Below, piece after piece: positions 60,728 through 64,000 of a stretch of DNA of 64,000 nt (position 1 is the first letter of the stretch; each line of letters starts with the position of its first letter). Under the pieces are notes generated by a model. The model saw only the letters and a list, made by a program, of their open reading frames with translations, was not told where the DNA came from and did not search any database. The stretch spans positions 124,001 to 188,000 of the forward strand of contig JBCCXL010000013.1 of the NCBI GenBank assembly GCA_039191605.1. Reading direction: 5' to 3'. Made by a program: the position numbers and the translations under genes. The DNA is from JBCCXL01 sp039191605 (GTDB taxonomy: Bacteria > Acidobacteriota > Thermoanaerobaculia > Multivoradales > JAHZIX01).

Positions 60728-62397
60728 CAAAGAGATTCCTCTACGTTGGAATTCGTCTCGGCTGGTGAAGAACCGGGATCTTGAGGCGAGGAGTTGCGTT
60801 GGCTTGCCGCAGCGAGAGGCAAGAGCTTGCGTCTCAGGCCCCTGAATAGGCCATCGGCATCGGCGAGGGCTCGGTAGCGATGGACGGAGTTCGGGGCCAG
60901 GCTCTCCCTGGCCGCTTCATAGGCCTCTCGAGAGAGGTCCCATAACCGCTCCTGCCACCTCTGCTCCCGAGCTTCCGCCTCGAGATCGCCTGCCAGGTCT
61001 CGAAAGAGATCGGCGAAGAAGACTCGGTCCACCTCAGCGTCAAAGCGCTGCAGCCAGGGATCCGCGCGGTCATCTTTGAAGTTCAGGCGAGTACCTTCGC
61101 TCGCTGCGACTCGCGCTTGCACGAGGGAGAGGAGGGAAACTTTGAGTACCTTGAGCCTCACCTTATCCACTCGATCCACTCGATCCTTGCTCGCCTCCCC
61201 CCAGGATTGTCGGACCGTCGGTTGACGGAAGCGCCCCACCATCTTGCCCGGAATAGTGAGAAGGCGCTCGTGGTAACCCCCGGTTTTGCCCTGGCCGCGA
61301 GCCAAGGCTCTCAAGATGGCGATGCGATCGCCCTTCTCCTCATCCCTCGGGATCAGGGCCGGGGGTCTCGTGAAGCTCTCTCCGAAAAGCAGCTCCTGGG
61401 CGCGGGAATAGTGGAAGCCGGATTCTGAGATGGTGAGTGCAGCGTTGTCTTTGAGACGGATCGGGGTCCAGGGATCCCCGACGTCTCCCAGCAAGTCTTT
61501 GGCGGATAGCCGGGCGCCCTGGGTTGGGGCGACCCGAGCGACGACGGTGTTCGCTTCCCCATGGTGGAGGCGCACTCGGCGGCAGACTTCCAGGAAGTAA
61601 GGGTCGACCTGCTGGAGACCCAGGCTTTCGCTCTTTCCGCCTCCCCAGGGCACCGTCCAGAGCAGCGTGATATCCCCTACCTGGTGAAAGGCATCGAACC
61701 AGCGCTGCTCTAGCGCCTCTCGCTGGGCGAGGAGCACGGAGAGATCACGCCGAAAGCGCGCTCCATGGCTCAGACTCTCGGTGAGGGATAGCTCCGGACG
61801 GCTACCGAAGCCACCGTTCATCCGCGCGATGCCGTAATTTCCGCGCCCTAAGAAGCCTTCCATGGTCTGAAGGGTGATCAGGACATAGGCCCAATGCTCG
61901 GCTTCGGCGGCGATACTGAAGCGATCTCCCTTGATGTCATGATTCTTGGCGGTGATCAGGATGTCCAAGATCTCTGGGCTGGTGCTGCAGCGCTTGAACG
62001 TCTTCAGATGCCCTTCCGGCACCGGGGGCTGGAAAAAAGCCGGTTTGGCGAGATCCTCGACCACCAGACAGAAGGCCTCTTCCTCTTCCGCTAGATCGCC
62101 GACCCAGCGGCGCCAATTCTCGGCCCCTGCATCGATTGCCGAAGACTTGTCTGCGCGGTGTAGAGCCAGAGCTGCGAGCTGTACCAAGAAGGCGTGCCAG
62201 GCTTGTTGCTGATGGCTTTGCAGCGCAGGAAATTCGATCGCCTCCTCGCGGCTGAGAGCCGCCAGTACCTCTCCCAAGTCCATCCGGGAGCGCTCTCCAG
62301 AGGGCTGCGCGACGGTGAAGGAGGGGGAGTGGAGGAGGTTGTGGGGGAAGGCTTCGCTCACTTTGATCTCCGGGGAATGGCGATTCGTCGGCGACAA
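60727..62397 (-). CDS. cas8e: Cas8e (Cse1/CasA) Cascade large subunit
   Basis: 556 residues. Typical Cse1 blocks are FPALQSHQQQAWHAFLVQLAALALHR, FFQPPVPEG, ILITAKNHDIKGDRFSIAAEAEHWAYVLITLQTMEGFLGRGNYGIARMNGGFGSRP (read as shorter blocks AKNHDIK, GRGNYGIARMNGG) and the helical C-terminal bundle. Cse1 recognises the PAM and recruits Cas3. A 9-bp duplication (61165-61182) encodes the RVD-RVD segment. It starts 84 nt after the cas3 stop and shares its last base with cse2. Confidence 0.95.
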   Translation of the reverse strand: MSPTNRHSPEIKVSEAFPHNLLHSPSFTVAQPSGERSRMDLGEVLAALSREEAIEFPALQSHQQQAWHAFLVQLAALALHRADKSSAIDAGAENWRRWVGDLAEEEEAFCLVVEDLAKPAFFQPPVPEGHLKTFKRCSTSPEILDILITAKNHDIKGDRFSIAAEAEHWAYVLITLQTMEGFLGRGNYGIARMNGGFGSRPELSLTESLSHGARFRRDLSVLLAQREALEQRWFDAFHQVGDITLLWTVPWGGGKSESLGLQQVDPYFLEVCRRVRLHHGEANTVVARVAPTQGARLSAKDLLGDVGDPWTPIRLKDNAALTISESGFHYSRAQELLFGESFTRPPALIPRDEEKGDRIAILRALARGQGKTGGYHERLLTIPGKMVGRFRQPTVRQSWGEASKDRVDRVDKVRLKVLKVSLLSLVQARVAASEGTRLNFKDDRADPWLQRFDAEVDRVFFADLFRDLAGDLEAEAREQRWQERLWDLSREAYEAARESLAPNSVHRYRALADADGLFRGLRRKLLPLAAASQRNSSPQDPGSSPAETNSNVEESL

Positions 62398-62481
62398 CTT
62401 AAAAACGCGGATCTGTCGCGCTCAAGGGACCATTGGGGCCAGAGGGGCGAGCACTAGAGGGGGTTAGGCCTGAATAGTGTC

Positions 62482-64000
62482 TTAATTTTTGCGCAATCCT
62501 AGTCTTCCGTAAATGAATTGATTCTTTGCGGCAGCGAAGGTGATTGCTTCCTGCGTGGTCTTTACGTCTTCGGCAGTAAGCGGGTCTTGACACCAATCGA
62601 ACTCTCCCACTTCATAGCGGCGTAGCTTGACCACGGCGACCGGCTGTCCGAAGGGGCCCAAGGGGCTCCCCGGTAGCTCAAGGAGCAGATCCCGCTCACC
62701 GAGTCGGGTTTGGATTTCGCGGACAGCATCCTCGGGTAGGCCTCGAGTACCGAAGGGCTCACTCCAAGCAAGGAGATTGCGCGTCCCTGAGCCGCGCTCA
62801 GCAAAGCCTCGACCAAGCACCTGATGTCCATGGCTGGCCCATGCTTCGCTTCCCTCCTCTTCAATGGCGCTGAGGGCCTGGTAGTGAGTCGCCGCTTCGA
62901 CAAGATCACGGCAGTCGCGGGGAATCACCAGCTCTTCTCGCTCTTCCAGTTCCCGCCAGGTGGCTTCGATGACCCGCAGGTCACGATAGATATTGCCCCC
63001 GAGGCCGTGGGCTCCCCGGGCCTTTCCGCTGCTCTGGATCAGCTCACCGAGATCTCGGTGACTTGGTACAAGGACCACCACTCGGGCTCTCTCGAAGCCC
63101 GCGGGGCGATCTCGGTGGTGGCGGTGGAGTCTGCCGATGCGCTGCAGCAGCACGTCCATCGGGCAGAGGTCGGTGACCAGCAGGTCGGCGTCTAGGTCGA
63201 GACTCTGCTCCACCGTTTGAGTTGCGACCGCCACCAGGCCATGGGGGCGGGCTGTCTTCGGATGGAAGGCCGCCTCGACCGCCTGATCCAAGAGCTTGCG
63301 ATCCTCCGGGGCAAAGCGGCTGTGGTGGGGAGCGGGGACCACAGAATCACCCACCTGAACGCCGAAGAGCAGCTCTCCTCGCCCTTGAGCTTGGGCGAGC
63401 TCCTCGAGGGCTTCCTGTACCGCCACGCAATCCTTTACCTGATTGCGCACCACCAGGACCCGGGCGCCTAAGCGAGCCGCTTCGAAGGCCCGGGTAGCGA
63501 CCGTCACCGGCAGGCTGTTGATACCTTCGAGAGCTACCTCGATTCGCTTTTCGCCTCCTGGCTCGACAGGAACAACCCGGGCCGCCGGCGAGTCTTGCCA
63601 GGCGCGGTGATGAATCACCGGATAGGGTGTGCTTCGAGCTTCCTCCAAGTTTGGAGAGCGCCTCTCGTCGCTGATCAATCGATGGCGCGCTGAGGAGCCA
63701 AGAGTGGCGGAGAGCAGCAGGGCGTGGCCGCCGGCAGCACGATGGTGGGTCAGGACTTCTTCGAGGATTCGGGTCATGTACGCGTCGGATGCGTGGACCT
63801 CGTCTACCACCAGCAGGTGACGCAACAGAGCGCTGGCCCGAAGGTGGCTATGGGGCACCGCCAGGGCGGACAGCAACACCTGATCCACCGTGCCGACGAC
63901 CACCGCTCCCGCCAGATAGCGCTTCGATTGTGCTCCTGCCCAGGCTCGTTGCTGAAAGGCGGGTTCTGTATCGTCCCAGCGCACCTCGAAATCGGGTAAG
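62482..64000 (-). CDS. cas3: Cas3 helicase-nuclease, C-terminal part (gene continues beyond the window)
   Basis: 505 codons are visible; the frame is open through the right edge, reading LPDFEVRWDDTEP, so the N-terminal HD nuclease and Walker A motif are outside the window. Visible parts are helicase motif II in HLLVVDEVHASDAYM (DEVH), motif III in ALLLSATLGSSA, motif V/VI segments VAVATQTVEQSLDLDADLLVTDL and DVLLQRIGRLHRH, and a C-terminal domain. Cas3 unwinds and degrades target DNA after Cascade binding. The GTG at 63984 is internal, not a start. The gene heads the cas operon. Confidence 0.95.
   Translation of the reverse strand, partial: LPDFEVRWDDTEPAFQQRAWAGAQSKRYLAGAVVVGTVDQVLLSALAVPHSHLRASALLRHLLVVDEVHASDAYMTRILEEVLTHHRAAGGHALLLSATLGSSARHRLISDERRSPNLEEARSTPYPVIHHRAWQDSPAARVVPVEPGGEKRIEVALEGINSLPVTVATRAFEAARLGARVLVVRNQVKDCVAVQEALEELAQAQGRGELLFGVQVGDSVVPAPHHSRFAPEDRKLLDQAVEAAFHPKTARPHGLVAVATQTVEQSLDLDADLLVTDLCPMDVLLQRIGRLHRHHRDRPAGFERARVVVLVPSHRDLGELIQSSGKARGAHGLGGNIYRDLRVIEATWRELEEREELVIPRDCRDLVEAATHYQALSAIEEEGSEAWASHGHQVLGRGFAERGSGTRNLLAWSEPFGTRGLPEDAVREIQTRLGERDLLLELPGSPLGPFGQPVAVVKLRRYEVGEFDWCQDPLTAEDVKTTQEAITFAAAKNQFIYGRLGLRKN

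Overview
This is a high-GC chromosomal window from a diderm bacterium. Gene content and architecture fit the Acidobacteriota, perhaps a Thermoanaerobaculia-like lineage: an Oar-type TonB receptor with an N-terminal carboxypeptidase-regulatory domain, an S55 (SpoIVB-type) peptidase outside any sporulation setting, DUF4388 and DUF1501 proteins, PQQ-like propellers, and many long secreted proteins with Ala/Leu-rich signal peptides. The taxonomy is inference from gene content, not from a marker-gene tree.

Layout. 1-8.6 kb: the tail of a DUF1501 protein; a leftward trio of a large outer-membrane protein, an Smr nuclease-like protein and an HDAC-fold deacetylase; a DUF4388 protein; a TPR-like protein with a His/Cys motif. 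8.9-12.3 kb: an NhaC-type antiporter with a secreted N-terminal domain, and recA with its own terminator. 13-20 kb: a family 2 glycosyltransferase, a lipoprotein and a MoxR / DUF58 / TgpA-type transglutaminase cluster. 20-34 kb: a CocE-type hydrolase, a sugar dehydrogenase-type propeller, an FHA-GGDEF cyclase, recN, tsaC, the S55 peptidase translationally coupled to a propeller protein, coaD and a two-motif CDGSH protein. 34-43 kb: a TPR membrane protein, an SDR, an M28 peptidase, two conserved proteins, a flavin-dependent halogenase-like enzyme and a hotdog dehydratase. 44-52 kb: the TonB receptor with a strong terminator, a cardiolipin synthase, SrkA, a PQQ-like propeller and a small Cys-rich secreted protein.

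52.2-64 kb: a type I-E CRISPR-Cas locus on the minus strand in the order cas3 (cut by the window edge), cas8e, cse2, cas7e, cas5e, cas6e, cas1, cas2, a DEDDh (DnaQ-type) exonuclease, the leader, and an array of about 45 repeats. The most striking feature is the cas2-exonuclease junction. The two genes lie in one reading frame, separated by one TAA and 24 open, proline-rich codons, so this looks like a Cas2-DnaQ fusion interrupted by a single stop codon. All inspected array units also carry a pyrimidine at repeat position 29 in crRNA orientation, which suggests a PAM-derived base.

A second, window-wide pattern is that most gene-free gaps contain short imperfect tandem repeats (10-20 bp units, 2-6 copies) with a different unit each time. 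Copies inside genes have units that are multiples of three. This looks like a general mode of local duplication in this genome.
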